Shown here: piece by piece, positions 51,186 through 59,795 of the stretch
Position numbering within the stretch: the stretch's first letter is position 1
Layout of the letters: every line of letters begins with the position of its first letter
Origin: Hufsiella arboris
GTDB lineage: Bacteria; Bacteroidota; Bacteroidia; Sphingobacteriales; Sphingobacteriaceae
DNA: 64,000 nucleotides
Direction: 5' to 3'
Assembly (NCBI RefSeq): GCF_009834875.1
Contig: NZ_WVHT01000002.1
Span: forward strand, 124,001-188,000
Notes under the pieces: model-generated
What the model saw: only the letters and a program-made list of their open reading frames with translations
Databases searched by the model: none
What the model was told of the DNA's origin: nothing
Translations under genes and position numbers: made by a program

Positions 51186-52364
51186 ATGACCGTAATCCTT
51201 TTTGATGATTCGTCCAGAGAAAGCCTGTTCCCTTTAACTTTTTTACGACCGGTAGCCGAAATACGTGTAGGAATTCTAACCATTGCCGATAAATGGCGAA
51301 AATATTTAAAAGCTGACGTTTCCTTTCGGTCTGCAGAATATCTCCAGCTAAAATTTCCTGAAAAGACCAGTGATGACTCTAATCTCTTTATCAACGGTTC
51401 AATTTGTCCTGACGAAAATTTGCTGGAAGCAATTGATCAATTGGCTGACGGCGACGTGCTGATCAGCGGCCAAATTTTACTTGCGGCGAAAGCAGAAGGA
51501 ACGTTCGATGCCAACGATTTTTCATCTTACCATCCAATAACTTACGAACAGGTCTTTACTAAAATTAGTTTTCCGGAGGATATTTTCCGTTTGAATGACA
51601 GTGAACTTCGAAAGGATTTTAAACTGTTAACCCATAGCCGCAAGTCTGCTTCAATAAGTTCGACAAATACCATAATTGGCGAAGACATCTTTATAGAAGA
51701 TGGCTTTGAAGCTGAATGTGCAACCTTTAATACTAAAAATGGCCCGATTTATTTGGGCCGGAATTCACAGGTTTGGGAGGGGACTCATATTCGTGGCGCA
51801 TTTGCACTTTGTAACGATTCGCAGGTTAAAATGGGCGCGAAAATTTACGGAGCTACAACGATCGGTCCTTTCAGCCGCGTCGGAGGAGAAATAAATAATT
51901 CCGTAGTCTTCGGATACTCTTCAAAAGGGCATGAAGGATACCTTGGAAATTCGGTAATGGGTGAATGGTGTAATATCGGCGCCGACAGTAATAATTCCAA
52001 TCTTAAAAACAATTACGCTGAAGTACGCCTTTGGGATTACAACAGACAAAGTTTTCGAAGAACTGGACTGCAGTTTTGCGGGCTTATCATGGCCGACCAC
52101 GCAAAATGTGGCATCAACACCATGTTCAACACGGGGACGGTAGTTGGAGTGGGAGCAAACGTTTTTGGTGCGGGCTTTCCGAGAAATTTTATTCCGGATT
52201 TTGCCTGGGGTGGCGCTCAAGGTTTCGAAGTTTACACATTGAAAAAAATGTTTGAAACAACTGAGAAAGTCTTTGAAAGACGAAACAAGCCTTTCGATGA
52301 AGCTGAAAAGCAACTATTAACAAATGTTTTTGAATTAACTGAGTCATACAGAAATTTTAAATAA
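51186..52364 (+). CDS. GlmU-like putative sugar nucleotidyltransferase
   Basis: A 392-residue protein. The N-terminal part (about 1-150) is a degenerate nucleotidyltransferase domain of the GlmU-like NTP_transf_4 group: VILFDDSSRESLFPLTFLRPVAEIRVGI replaces the usual LAAGxGTRM loop, and INGSICPDENLLEAI follows. The C-terminal part (about 160-350) is a left-handed beta-helix with hexapeptide repeats (IYLGRNSQVWEGTHIRGA, MGAKIYGATTIGPFSRVGGE). Related proteins are widespread in Bacteroidota, next to tpiA as here (six bases). Catalysis is uncertain. Confidence 0.85.
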   Translation: MTVILFDDSSRESLFPLTFLRPVAEIRVGILTIADKWRKYLKADVSFRSAEYLQLKFPEKTSDDSNLFINGSICPDENLLEAIDQLADGDVLISGQILLAAKAEGTFDANDFSSYHPITYEQVFTKISFPEDIFRLNDSELRKDFKLLTHSRKSASISSTNTIIGEDIFIEDGFEAECATFNTKNGPIYLGRNSQVWEGTHIRGAFALCNDSQVKMGAKIYGATTIGPFSRVGGEINNSVVFGYSSKGHEGYLGNSVMGEWCNIGADSNNSNLKNNYAEVRLWDYNRQSFRRTGLQFCGLIMADHAKCGINTMFNTGTVVGVGANVFGAGFPRNFIPDFAWGGAQGFEVYTLKKMFETTEKVFERRNKPFDEAEKQLLTNVFELTESYRNFK

Positions 52365-52370
52365 TAAATA

Positions 52371-53135
52371 ATGAGAAAAAAAATTGTAGCAGGAAACTGG
52401 AAAATGAACCAGGATTATCAATCAGGTTTAAGTTTGTTTTCGGAAGTGGTAAATATGGTATCTGATGAAATTACGGGCGATCAGCTGGTAATAGTTTGTT
52501 CCCCGTTTATTCATTTAAACAGTCTTGTTCAGTTGAAAAAAGCAGGTGTTAACGTTTTTATTGGTGCTCAAAACTGCCATCAGGAAGAATCCGGCGCCTA
52601 TACCGGAGAAATTTCCGCGCAAATGCTAAAATCTGCAGGCGTTGAATACGTAATATTAGGTCATTCAGAGCGTCGCCAATATTTCGAAGAATCTGATGAG
52701 CTATTATCGAAAAAAGTAAATACCGCTTTGAAAAACGGGTTAAAGCCAATTTTTTGTATCGGCGAAACTTTAACAGAGCGTAATGCATCAATTCATTTTG
52801 ATGTAGTAAAAGCACAGTTGGAGAAAGGCCTTTTTCATTTAAGCGCTGAAGAATTTTCCAGCATAATTCTAGCTTACGAGCCGGTTTGGGCTATCGGAAC
52901 GGGTTTGACTGCTACGCCTGAACAAGCCCAGGAAATTCACGCGTTTATCAGAAAGATCATCGCGGAGAAATACGGACAGCAAGTTGCCGACGATACAACG
53001 ATACTTTACGGAGGTAGCTGCAATCCGAAAAACGCGAACGATTTATTTTCACAGGCCGATATCGATGGTGGTTTAATTGGAGGAGCTTCATTAAAGTCGC
53101 GCGATTTTACGGACATTATCAAGGCTTTGAATTAA
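52371..53135 (+). CDS. tpiA: Triosephosphate isomerase
   Basis: A 254-residue TIM barrel interconverting dihydroxyacetone phosphate and glyceraldehyde 3-phosphate in glycolysis. VAGNWKMN (Asn/Lys of the active site) at residues 5-12, [12 protein letters not shown] with the catalytic His near 100, [20 protein letters not shown] with the catalytic Glu and loop 6 near 170, and [10 protein letters not shown] and GLIGGASLK phosphate-binding loops. Six bases behind the GlmU-like gene. Confidence 0.98.
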   Translation: MRKKIVAGNWKMNQDYQSGLSLFSEVVNMVSDEITGDQLVIVCSPFIHLNSLVQLKKAGVNVFIGAQNCHQEESGAYTGEISAQMLKSAGVEYVILGHSERRQYFEESDELLSKKVNTALKNGLKPIFCIGETLTERNASIHFDVVKAQLEKGLFHLSAEEFSSIILAYEPVWAIGTGLTATPEQAQEIHAFIRKIIAEKYGQQVADDTTILYGGSCNPKNANDLFSQADIDGGLIGGASLKSRDFTDIIKALN

Positions 53136-53171
53136 TTTCCATACCCGCTTAACGCCGGTTTGATTTATTTG

Positions 53172-53225
53172 CGATGGAACATTCGGAGAATATAACATCT
53201 CTGTGTGTTCCATCGTTGTTTTAAC
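53172..53225. repeat. 10-bp inverted repeat between tpiA and prmA
   Basis: CGATGGAACA (53172-53181) is perfectly inverted at 53216-53225 (TGTTCCATCG) with 34 bases between. T-rich sequence follows the right arm. A TTTATTTG element (one base off the -7 consensus) lies just before the left arm. It may be a terminator of tpiA or the folded leader of prmA. Confidence 0.5.
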
Positions 53226-53297
53226 AAGGTTTGCAAAATCTCTGGTGTTGCGGGGAGCTGTACTTTTTAAACTATATCACAAATACTTAATTAACAG

Positions 53298-54137
53298 ATG
53301 AATTATATAGAGCTGGTTTTTACGCTGCATAATGGTGAAGACTATCAGAAGGATTTACTCATTAACTCACTCGGAGAACGAGGCTTTGATACCTTCGAAG
53401 AAACAGAATCGGGATTTAACGCTTATGTGCCCGAAAGCGACTTTAGTAAGGAAGATATAGATGATATTCTTGGTTCATTTCAAGGCGTTATTGATGCCAG
53501 CTTTGAGGTCAATAAAGTGCCGCATAAAAACTGGAATGAGATATGGGAAAGCAATTTTCAACCGCTCATCATTGGAGACAAATGCTATGTAAGAGCGACA
53601 TTTCACGAACCAAGGCCTGAATTTCCTTACGAAATCATCATTGACCCGAAAATGGCTTTTGGTACTGGGCATCATCAAACCACATCGTTGATGATGCAGT
53701 TTTTGCTGGAAGAAGATGTTGTCAATAAATCTGTACTTGACATGGGCTGTGGAACAGGTATTTTGGCAATTTTGGCTGAAAAGCTTCAGGCCAATGATCT
53801 GCTTGCTATTGATTACGATCCGGTATGTTATGATAGCACGTTAGAAAATTGCTCGTTAAATCATTCTTCTTATATCCGGGCACTATGTGGTTCAAAAGAA
53901 GTGATTCCTGAACGGAAATTTGATTTGATTCTTGCCAACATAAACAGAAATATTCTCCTCGACCAGCTTCCTGCATACCGTGCCGTGTCTGATTCTGGAA
54001 CGGTATTGCTAATGAGCGGTTTTTATGAATCTCCTGATTTAGAGATTATAAAACACGCTGCCGAACAAATTGGTTATCATTTTACTTCTCATAAAACGTT
54101 TGATAATTGGACCGCGGCGAGATTTATTTGTAACTAG
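53298..54137 (+). CDS. prmA: Ribosomal protein L11 methyltransferase
   Basis: A 279-residue SAM-dependent methyltransferase that trimethylates L11. The N-terminal substrate domain (about 1-100) is diverged, as in Bacteroidota; the Rossmann core shows KMAFGTGHHQTTSLMMQFL, SVLDMGCGTGILAILAEKL (SAM loop) near residue 150 and FDLILANINRNILLDQLP near 215, the substrate NPP-like motif. Length is typical. Confidence 0.93.
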   Translation: MNYIELVFTLHNGEDYQKDLLINSLGERGFDTFEETESGFNAYVPESDFSKEDIDDILGSFQGVIDASFEVNKVPHKNWNEIWESNFQPLIIGDKCYVRATFHEPRPEFPYEIIIDPKMAFGTGHHQTTSLMMQFLLEEDVVNKSVLDMGCGTGILAILAEKLQANDLLAIDYDPVCYDSTLENCSLNHSSYIRALCGSKEVIPERKFDLILANINRNILLDQLPAYRAVSDSGTVLLMSGFYESPDLEIIKHAAEQIGYHFTSHKTFDNWTAARFICN

Positions 54138-54199
54138 TCTGTGATATTTATCTAAACTTTATTAACCTTTAGATAATTTTCATTAATTTTCCATTTTAT

Positions 54200-55567
54200 A
54201 TGAATTTACACTTTATTGCTATCGGTGGAAGTGCGATGCATAATTTAGCTATTGCATTAAAGAAAAAGGGCTTTGTGATAACAGGCTCTGACGATGCGAT
54301 CTATGAACCTTCGGCATCCAGACTTTCGAATTACGGATTGTTGCCTAAGGAAATGGGTTGGTTTGAAAATAATATAACCTCTGAGATTGATGCGGTGATT
54401 TTAGGTATGCATGCCCGGCCTGACAACCCGGAACTTCTTAAAGCTCAAGAACTCGGTATTAAAATTTATTCCTATCCGGAGTATGTATATGAGCAATCAA
54501 AACATAAGAAGCGCGTAGTAATTGGTGGCAGTCATGGTAAAACAACGATAACGTCGATGATTATCCATGTTTTGAAGAATTGCAATAAAGAATTCGACTA
54601 CCTGGTAGGAGCACAATTAGAGGGTTTTGACACGATGATCCAATTGACGGATGCTCCAGTAATTGTGATTGAGGGCGATGAATATCTCTCATCTCCGATT
54701 GACAGGCGACCAAAATTTCATTTATACCACGCTGACGTTGGTGTAATCAGCGGAATCGCGTGGGATCATGTGAACGTATTTCCAACCTTCGATAACTACA
54801 AAGAACAGTTTGATATTTTTATAGATACCATCGCTGAAAATGGTGCACTGATATTCTGTAAGGATGACGAGGTGTTGAGTGAACTGGTAAAATCGAATAA
54901 GTCAGGTGTTCAAAAAATTCCATATAGCGTTCCTGCTCACGAAATTAAGGATGGTGTAACTAAATTAACGTGGAATAACGAACAAGTTCCATTGACCGTA
55001 TTCGGACAACATAACCTGTTAAATTTAAATGCCGCCTGGAACGTATGTAAATTGTTGGGTATCGGTGACATTGATTTTATTACCGCGATAAAAACGTTCA
55101 AGGGCGCGTCAAAGAGACTCGAAGTAATCGGTAAAAACGATGACTCAATAATATTTAAAGACTTCGCACATTCTCCTTCAAAATTGAAGGCTACGGTTAA
55201 CGCAGTAAAACAACAGTTCCCTAACCGAAACCTTATTGCTATAATTGAACTACACACGTTTAGCAGCTTAAATAAAAGTTTTATAAGTGAATATTATGGT
55301 TCACTCGATTTGGCAGATGAGGCTATCGTTTTCATTGATCAGTCGACTTTCAGGCACAAAAATCTTGAGCCATATGACGAAAATGTCGTCCGAAAGTCAT
55401 TTGGTAACAATAAGTTAAAATATTTCAACGATGCTAAAATATTGGAGGAGTTTTTGAGTTATATTAATTTGAAGGGTAAAAACTTGCTTCTGATGAGCTC
55501 AGGCAATTTCGGCGGTATAAATCTTAACATATTGGCCGATAATCTTTTAAAACACACACACACTTAA
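54200..55567 (+). CDS. mpl: UDP-N-acetylmuramate:tripeptide ligase (Mpl-type Mur ligase)
   Basis: A 455-residue Mur ligase that reattaches recycled murein tripeptide (L-Ala-gamma-D-Glu-meso-DAP) to UDP-MurNAc. The UDP-binding start HFIAIGGSAMHNLAIALKKKG, ATP loop GGSHGKTTITSMIIHVL near residue 110, VIEGDEYLSSPIDRRPKF near 155 and DFAHSPSKLKATVNAV near 325 are the Mpl forms; the RRPKF block separates it from MurC. It ends in a CA-repeat-encoded KHTHT tail. The Xre-type gene follows after 10 bases. Confidence 0.92.
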   Translation: MNLHFIAIGGSAMHNLAIALKKKGFVITGSDDAIYEPSASRLSNYGLLPKEMGWFENNITSEIDAVILGMHARPDNPELLKAQELGIKIYSYPEYVYEQSKHKKRVVIGGSHGKTTITSMIIHVLKNCNKEFDYLVGAQLEGFDTMIQLTDAPVIVIEGDEYLSSPIDRRPKFHLYHADVGVISGIAWDHVNVFPTFDNYKEQFDIFIDTIAENGALIFCKDDEVLSELVKSNKSGVQKIPYSVPAHEIKDGVTKLTWNNEQVPLTVFGQHNLLNLNAAWNVCKLLGIGDIDFITAIKTFKGASKRLEVIGKNDDSIIFKDFAHSPSKLKATVNAVKQQFPNRNLIAIIELHTFSSLNKSFISEYYGSLDLADEAIVFIDQSTFRHKNLEPYDENVVRKSFGNNKLKYFNDAKILEEFLSYINLKGKNLLLMSSGNFGGINLNILADNLLKHTHT

Positions 55568-55577
55568 TATTAATAGA

Positions 55578-55919
55578 ATGAAAACGCTAGGAAAAAAAAT
55601 CAGGCTTTTGAGGCATCAAAAAGGATGGAGTCAGGAGGATGTGGCGAAACGGTTAGACATATCCATTCCTGCATTTTCAAAAATCGAAACAGGTATCACT
55701 GATGTAAACTTGTCTCGTTTAGAGCAAATTGCAACATTATTCGAAATGAATGTTGTACAGCTGCTAACTTTTAATGATACCGAAGAGCAAGAGAAGTATC
55801 AGTCGGAGTTAGAAACGTTAACCACCAAATTACAAGATCGAGAAACAGAAGTAATTTCATTACAGAAAAAAATCATCGATTTGTATGAAGAACTGAGACA
55901 TACCAAAGTACTTGCTTAA
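55578..55919 (+). CDS. Xre-type HTH protein with coiled-coil tail
   Basis: A 113-residue protein. Residues 4-65 are a lambda Cro/Xre helix-turn-helix (KKIRLLRHQKGWSQEDVAKRLDISIPAFSKIETG), and about 72-110 form a strongly predicted coiled coil (EEQEKYQSELETLTTKLQDRETEVISLQKKIIDL). It should dimerise and bind DNA. It follows mpl by 10 bases and probably shares its transcript. Targets unknown. Confidence 0.88.
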   Translation: MKTLGKKIRLLRHQKGWSQEDVAKRLDISIPAFSKIETGITDVNLSRLEQIATLFEMNVVQLLTFNDTEEQEKYQSELETLTTKLQDRETEVISLQKKIIDLYEELRHTKVLA

Positions 55920-55923
55920 ATAA

Positions 55924-55950
55924 AGAACTCCGTGTTGAGCGGAGTTTTTT
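55924..55950. terminator. Hairpin terminator
   Basis: AACTCCG (55926-55932) pairs with CGGAGTT (55940-55946), followed by a T run, directly after the Xre-type gene and before the convergent GNAT-like gene. Confidence 0.75.
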
Positions 55951-55951
55951 A

Positions 55952-57070
55952 TTAAAACTGCTTACGTAATGTTAAATGTTTTTTTCCGAACGTGGCGCCG
56001 GTGGCTTCATGTATGGCTAGCATTTTGTCATTAAAATTGCCTACCCACGATAATTCAAGCTCTTCGTACTGCTTTAACGGCAAAACATATTCTTTCAATT
56101 TTATAAACATGGCAGATTCCAAACCATGTTTCTGAAAATCTTGTTTTGTTCCCATCACGATCGCACGCATCCGAGATACGCCTTTCCAGCGGTAGTAAAG
56201 AAATTTCAATTTCTCAATTATTCCCAGTTTTCCTTTTAGAGGTTTAATAATCTGGTTAGCATCAGGAAGAATGATTACGAACGAAGCGGGCTGCCCGTTT
56301 ACATAGGCAAACCATATAAGCTTTTCGTCCATGATGATTTTCATTTTCTCAAAGCTCTCCCTTATCGTTTTTTTATTAATGGGAACAAAGCTTTGAAAGT
56401 CCTTCCATGCATCGTTATAGATCTCCATGAAATCATCTGCAAATTTGTCTATTTGCTTTACGTCAAGGTGCTTGAATTCGTAGCCAGGTTTCTTTGCAAC
56501 CCATTCGGCTATTTTGGTGAAACGTTCCGGAAATGGCTTATTGACATCCAAATGATTGGTTATCTGCTCATATAAGGTTTCAAAACCATAGTCTTTGAAG
56601 AATTGATAATAGTATGGAGGATTGTAATTCATCCCAAAAGACGGGTGTGTGAATCCTTCAACCAACAGACCCCAGAAAGTATCATTCTCTCCGAAGTTAA
56701 TCGGGCCGTCCATGGCTTGCATGCCATTTTTTATCAACCACTCTTTTGCCGTATCGAATAACAAGAATGCTGCTTCCTTATTATCGATACATTCAAAAAA
56801 GCCAATTCCGCCAGTTGGCACCGGGTTTGAATAAGCCTTTTCGTTATTTATGAAGGCGGCGATCCTGCCTATCAGTTCGTTTTTATCGTTTTTTAAAATC
56901 CACCTGGTGATTTTACCGTGCTGATGAAAGTTGTTTTTTGAAGGATCAAAAACTGCTTCAACATCATTTTCAAGCGGCGACACCCATACCGGATCGTTTT
57001 TATATATTTTTTGAGGAGTTTGAAGAAACTGCTTTCTTGTTTTTTTATCTGAAACTTCAACGATTGTCAT
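55952..57070 (-). CDS. Large GNAT-like protein of unknown substrate
   Basis: A 372-residue cytosolic protein with two regions of acyltransferase-like fold: the N-terminal part (KTRKQFLQTPQKIYKNDPVWVSPLENDV, RWILKNDKNELIGRIAAFIN) and a C-terminal part (IVMGTKQDFQKHGLESAMFIKLKEYV, LSWVGNFNDKMLAIHEATGA) resembling motif B of GNAT enzymes. Similar proteins are common in Bacteroidota and have been given unrelated names. ATG 57070 gives the expected start MTIVEVSDKKTR; an upstream in-frame start at 57136 would run through a terminator. Confidence 0.75.
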   Translation of the reverse strand: MTIVEVSDKKTRKQFLQTPQKIYKNDPVWVSPLENDVEAVFDPSKNNFHQHGKITRWILKNDKNELIGRIAAFINNEKAYSNPVPTGGIGFFECIDNKEAAFLLFDTAKEWLIKNGMQAMDGPINFGENDTFWGLLVEGFTHPSFGMNYNPPYYYQFFKDYGFETLYEQITNHLDVNKPFPERFTKIAEWVAKKPGYEFKHLDVKQIDKFADDFMEIYNDAWKDFQSFVPINKKTIRESFEKMKIIMDEKLIWFAYVNGQPASFVIILPDANQIIKPLKGKLGIIEKLKFLYYRWKGVSRMRAIVMGTKQDFQKHGLESAMFIKLKEYVLPLKQYEELELSWVGNFNDKMLAIHEATGATFGKKHLTLRKQF

Positions 57071-57096
57071 GCTTTGCAAATTGGAACGGCTAAAAT

Positions 57097-57130
57097 AAAA
57101 AAAGCACCCGGATAGGAGGGTGCTTTTTTT
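57097..57130. terminator. Hairpin terminator
   Basis: A 13-bp stem (AAAAAAAGCACCC 57097-57109, GGGTGCTTTTTTT 57118-57130) lies after the small acidic gene and before the GNAT-like gene, both on the minus strand. Confidence 0.8.
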
Positions 57131-57144
57131 ATGCAATTCTTTAG

Positions 57145-57345
57145 TTAATAATCGTCGTCGTCGTCATAATCGTTATAATGATCAAAGCCACCACCTCCAA
57201 TTTCGTCCATTTCCATATCCATATCATCGTCATCATCGTTCTGGAAACGCTTAGTCGGCTTATCAGCTGTCTTTTCTGCACCTTTATCAATTGGCAGCGA
57301 TTTTTTTGTTGTAATCTTTTTGTCGGTCTTTTTTGGTGTTTTCAT
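57145..57345 (-). CDS. Small protein with Lys-rich head and Asp-rich tail
   Basis: A 66-residue protein, not recognised as a named family. Residues 1-32 are Lys/Thr-rich, residues 36-66 very acidic, with runs of Asp (NDDDDDMDMEMDE, NDYDDDDDY). It is probably disordered and may bind cations or basic proteins. A dedicated terminator follows it and related small proteins occur in the phylum, which supports a real gene. Confidence 0.6.
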   Translation of the reverse strand: MKTPKKTDKKITTKKSLPIDKGAEKTADKPTKRFQNDDDDDMDMEMDEIGGGGFDHYNDYDDDDDY

Positions 57346-57494
57346 GAAATCAATTTTTCAAGTTATTTCATCTATATAAAAATACTAAGATTTTAAAAAT
57401 TTCCGTTTTTTAAAAAAAAATAAAAGTTTGATTTTTCGAGCGTTATGTCAGCAAATTTATAAGAAATCAGACGCCGTAAAAATCGAAATTAAAA

Positions 57495-58055
57495 TTATTC
57501 AGAAATATCGCCGATTTCGTTTTCTGGCTTGTCTATGTCCTTTAATTGTGGCAGCTCAGCGATTGAATTAATTCCGAAATAATCCATAAAAAGTGGGCTG
57601 CTACTATATAACAGAGGTTTTCCGACCGAGTCTGCTTTTCCACTGATACTAATCAATTCTTTTTCAAGAAGTTTTTGAATTGTATAATCGCAGTTGACGC
57701 CTCGTATTTGTTCGATTTCAAGTTTTGTGATTGGCTGGCGGTACGCAATGATCGCTAAAGTTTCCAAAGCGGCCTGGCTTAACTTTTTCTTCGCGCGATG
57801 CGCCTGAAGCTGATTAATGACCGAATGGAATTTATTCTTTGTGAGAAATTGGTAGCCCTTGTTCAGTTTAGTAAGCTCAACAGGCATACTATTGTCGGCA
57901 TATTTCTTTTCAATCGTATTAATCGCTTCCTGGACAATATCGTATTCGATGGTACTTTCCGTATAGCTGGCTAGTATCTGCTGTATTTCTTCGATACTGA
58001 TGCTTTGATCCGAAGCAAAAATTACCGCTTCGATTTCTAACTGTAGGTTATTCAA
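57495..58055 (-). CDS. scpB: Segregation and condensation protein B
   Basis: A 186-residue protein of two winged helices that joins ScpA and SMC in chromosome condensation. IEAVIFASDQSISIEEIQQIL at the start, KLSQAALETLAIIAYRQPITKLEIEQIRGVNCDYTIQKLLEKELI near residue 90 and GKPLLYSSSPLFMDYFGINSIAELP near 140 are all standard. The start codon is TTG (58055): no ATG occurs upstream in frame before a stop, and the promoter lies 20 bases before it. scpA is not nearby. Confidence 0.95.
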   Translation of the reverse strand: MNNLQLEIEAVIFASDQSISIEEIQQILASYTESTIEYDIVQEAINTIEKKYADNSMPVELTKLNKGYQFLTKNKFHSVINQLQAHRAKKKLSQAALETLAIIAYRQPITKLEIEQIRGVNCDYTIQKLLEKELISISGKADSVGKPLLYSSSPLFMDYFGINSIAELPQLKDIDKPENEIGDISE

Positions 58056-58074
58056 TGTTGTTGAATTTTGATCC

Positions 58075-58106
58075 CAAATGTATTTTAATTCTTAGCAGGC
58101 TTCAAA
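58075..58106 (-). promoter_or_regulatory. Promoter of scpB
   Basis: Minus-strand TACATTTG (58075-58082) matches TAnnTTTG, with TTTG at 58103-58106 upstream and a 20-base spacer. It fixes the scpB start to the TTG at 58055. Confidence 0.6.
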
Positions 58107-58183
58107 ATATTAATTAAAGAAATCCGTAGGAATTTTTTTGTCGTAAGTAATCCATATCAATTAAATCAACTAAATAATTAATT

Positions 58184-58900
58184 ATGGAAAACTTAACTAA
58201 AGCGGAAGAAATCGTTAGTCATGATAATAGTGACTTTCTTACCGCTAACGTTCAGCGACGCTCATTTATTAAATACGCGGGAGCTGCAACTGCAGCCGTT
58301 GCTTTAATAGCTGCTGGCTGTAAAAAATCACACGATGGCAATAACGGTGCAGAGGCTTACCTTGGCCGGGGCGATACCGGCATTTTAAATTACGCCTATG
58401 CTTTAGAGCAGTTGGAAGCGGCGTTTTACACTCAGGCAGTAGCTTCGTTTGGTGGTGATAGTTCATGGACAGTGGCCGAAAAGGCATTGATCACGGATAT
58501 CCGTGATCATGAAATAGCTCACCGCGAATTTTTCAAGACGGCTCTCGGAACCAATGCTATCGGTTCATTAGAAGTAAATTTTGATTCGATCAATTTCAAT
58601 AGCAAGGCTAATGTACTTGCTACAGCCAAAGCGTTTGAAGACCTGGGCGTTTCCGCTTACAACGGCGCAGGGTACCTGATCGAAAACGGAGATTACCTCA
58701 CGTTGGCCGGAAAAATAGTATCGGTTGAAGCGCGACACGCGGCTTACATCCGCGACCTAATCAGCAACGGGTCATTTGCCGGTGCAGATGTGGTTAATCC
58801 GACAACCGGTTTAGACACTTCGCGCTCACCTCAGGAAGTTCTGGGTATAGCCGGTGCTTACATCAAGACAAAAATAAATGCTAACGATCTTCCATCTTAA
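58184..58900 (+). CDS. Tat-exported ferritin-like lipoprotein
   Basis: A 238-residue protein with a Tat signal (VQRRSFIKYAGAATAAVALIAAG) followed by a lipobox Cys (LIAAGCKKS), so it should be an exported lipoprotein. The four-helix ferritin-like domain (Ferritin_2 type) has all diiron ligands: Glu in LEQLEAAFY (near residue 87), ExxH in DHEIAHREFF (near 115), Glu in KAFEDLGVSAY (near 152) and ExxH in VEARHAAYIR (near 187). The following gene encodes a related protein after 11 bases. Roles in metal or oxidative stress are guesses. Confidence 0.87.
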   Translation: MENLTKAEEIVSHDNSDFLTANVQRRSFIKYAGAATAAVALIAAGCKKSHDGNNGAEAYLGRGDTGILNYAYALEQLEAAFYTQAVASFGGDSSWTVAEKALITDIRDHEIAHREFFKTALGTNAIGSLEVNFDSINFNSKANVLATAKAFEDLGVSAYNGAGYLIENGDYLTLAGKIVSVEARHAAYIRDLISNGSFAGADVVNPTTGLDTSRSPQEVLGIAGAYIKTKINANDLPS

Positions 58901-58911
58901 ACTAACAAGAC

Positions 58912-59748
58912 ATGAACTTATTTAATATAATCGACGAAATCGAAAATGTTGACCCGGAATTCCAGGACAGAATCAGTCCACGAAGGGCAGCGATAAAAAA
59001 TATTACATCTTTTGGCTCAAAAGTAGCCGTTGCCGCTTTGCCGTTTGCCTTTTCAACCTTATTTAAAAAAGCTTACGGGCAAACCAGCGGAACCGCAGTA
59101 AACGATGTGTTAAACTTTGCGCTAACGCTGGAATACCTTGAAGCCGAGTATTATGCTACCGGTGTCTCAACTGCCGGATTAATTCCTGCCGGTGCAGGCG
59201 CGACTGCTTTGGCTCAGATTGCGAAGGATGAAGCTAACCATGTTGCCTTTCTGAAATCGGTACTTGGTTCGGCCGCAGTATCGAAACCGACATTTGATTT
59301 TACAGCAAAAAATACTTTTCCTGACGTGTTCAGCAATTATCAAACGTTTTTGAAAGTTGCTTTGGCATTCGAAGATACCGGCGTGCGTGCATATAAGGGC
59401 CAGGCTGGTAATTTAAAAGGAAATAAGGTTGTTTTAACGGCTGCTTTAAATATCCATTCGGTTGAAGCGCGCCATGCATCACACTTGAGGCAAATGGTTG
59501 CAGCGAATGTGAGCGGAGCTTCGGCGCTTAAGCCATGGATTGCTTATACCGCTAATGGAAATGACACCGGAATAGCCGCTGTAAATCCAGTTTACGCGGG
59601 TGAACAAAATACAACACAAGCAAACGTCAATGTTACAGGATTTATGGGAGCGAGCGGGAATATTTCGCAAAGCGCCGCGGCTGAGGCATTTGATGAGCCG
59701 CTTACAAAAGATGCGGTGCTCGCCATCGCCGGACTTTTTATAGTTTAG
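58912..59748 (+). CDS. Exported ferritin-like protein (paralogue)
   Basis: A 278-residue relative of the preceding protein. The N-terminus has SPRRAAIKNITSF and then a hydrophobic stretch VAVAALPFAFSTLF, a Tat-like signal without the usual Phe and without a lipobox Cys. The diiron ligands are kept: LTLEYLEAEYY, KDEANHVAFLK, LAFEDTGVRAY and SVEARHASHLR. About 70 extra C-terminal residues (from ALKPWIAYTANGNDTG) end in a helix similar to that of its partner. The pair likely forms mixed oligomers, which is inference from order and similarity. Confidence 0.85.
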   Translation: MNLFNIIDEIENVDPEFQDRISPRRAAIKNITSFGSKVAVAALPFAFSTLFKKAYGQTSGTAVNDVLNFALTLEYLEAEYYATGVSTAGLIPAGAGATALAQIAKDEANHVAFLKSVLGSAAVSKPTFDFTAKNTFPDVFSNYQTFLKVALAFEDTGVRAYKGQAGNLKGNKVVLTAALNIHSVEARHASHLRQMVAANVSGASALKPWIAYTANGNDTGIAAVNPVYAGEQNTTQANVNVTGFMGASGNISQSAAAEAFDEPLTKDAVLAIAGLFIV

Positions 59749-59763
59749 TAAATAGTTGGTGGT

Positions 59764-59790
59764 TGAAAGAGCGGAATTCCCGCTCTTTCT
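59764..59790. terminator. Hairpin terminator
   Basis: A 10-bp perfect stem (GAAAGAGCGG 59765-59774, CCGCTCTTTC 59780-59789) with a 5-base loop lies between the convergent ferritin-like and mqnC genes. Confidence 0.8.
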
Positions 59791-59795
59791 ATTTA

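Noticed and set aside
55555-55567. CA dinucleotide run at the end of mpl as a phase-variation tract
   Set aside because: Only about six units and at the very C-terminus, where a slip would merely alter the last residues.
57145-57345. Asp-rich small frame as a spurious repeat frame
   Set aside because: It has a clean start, a strong terminator of its own and a Lys-rich N-terminal half, so it was kept as a probable gene.
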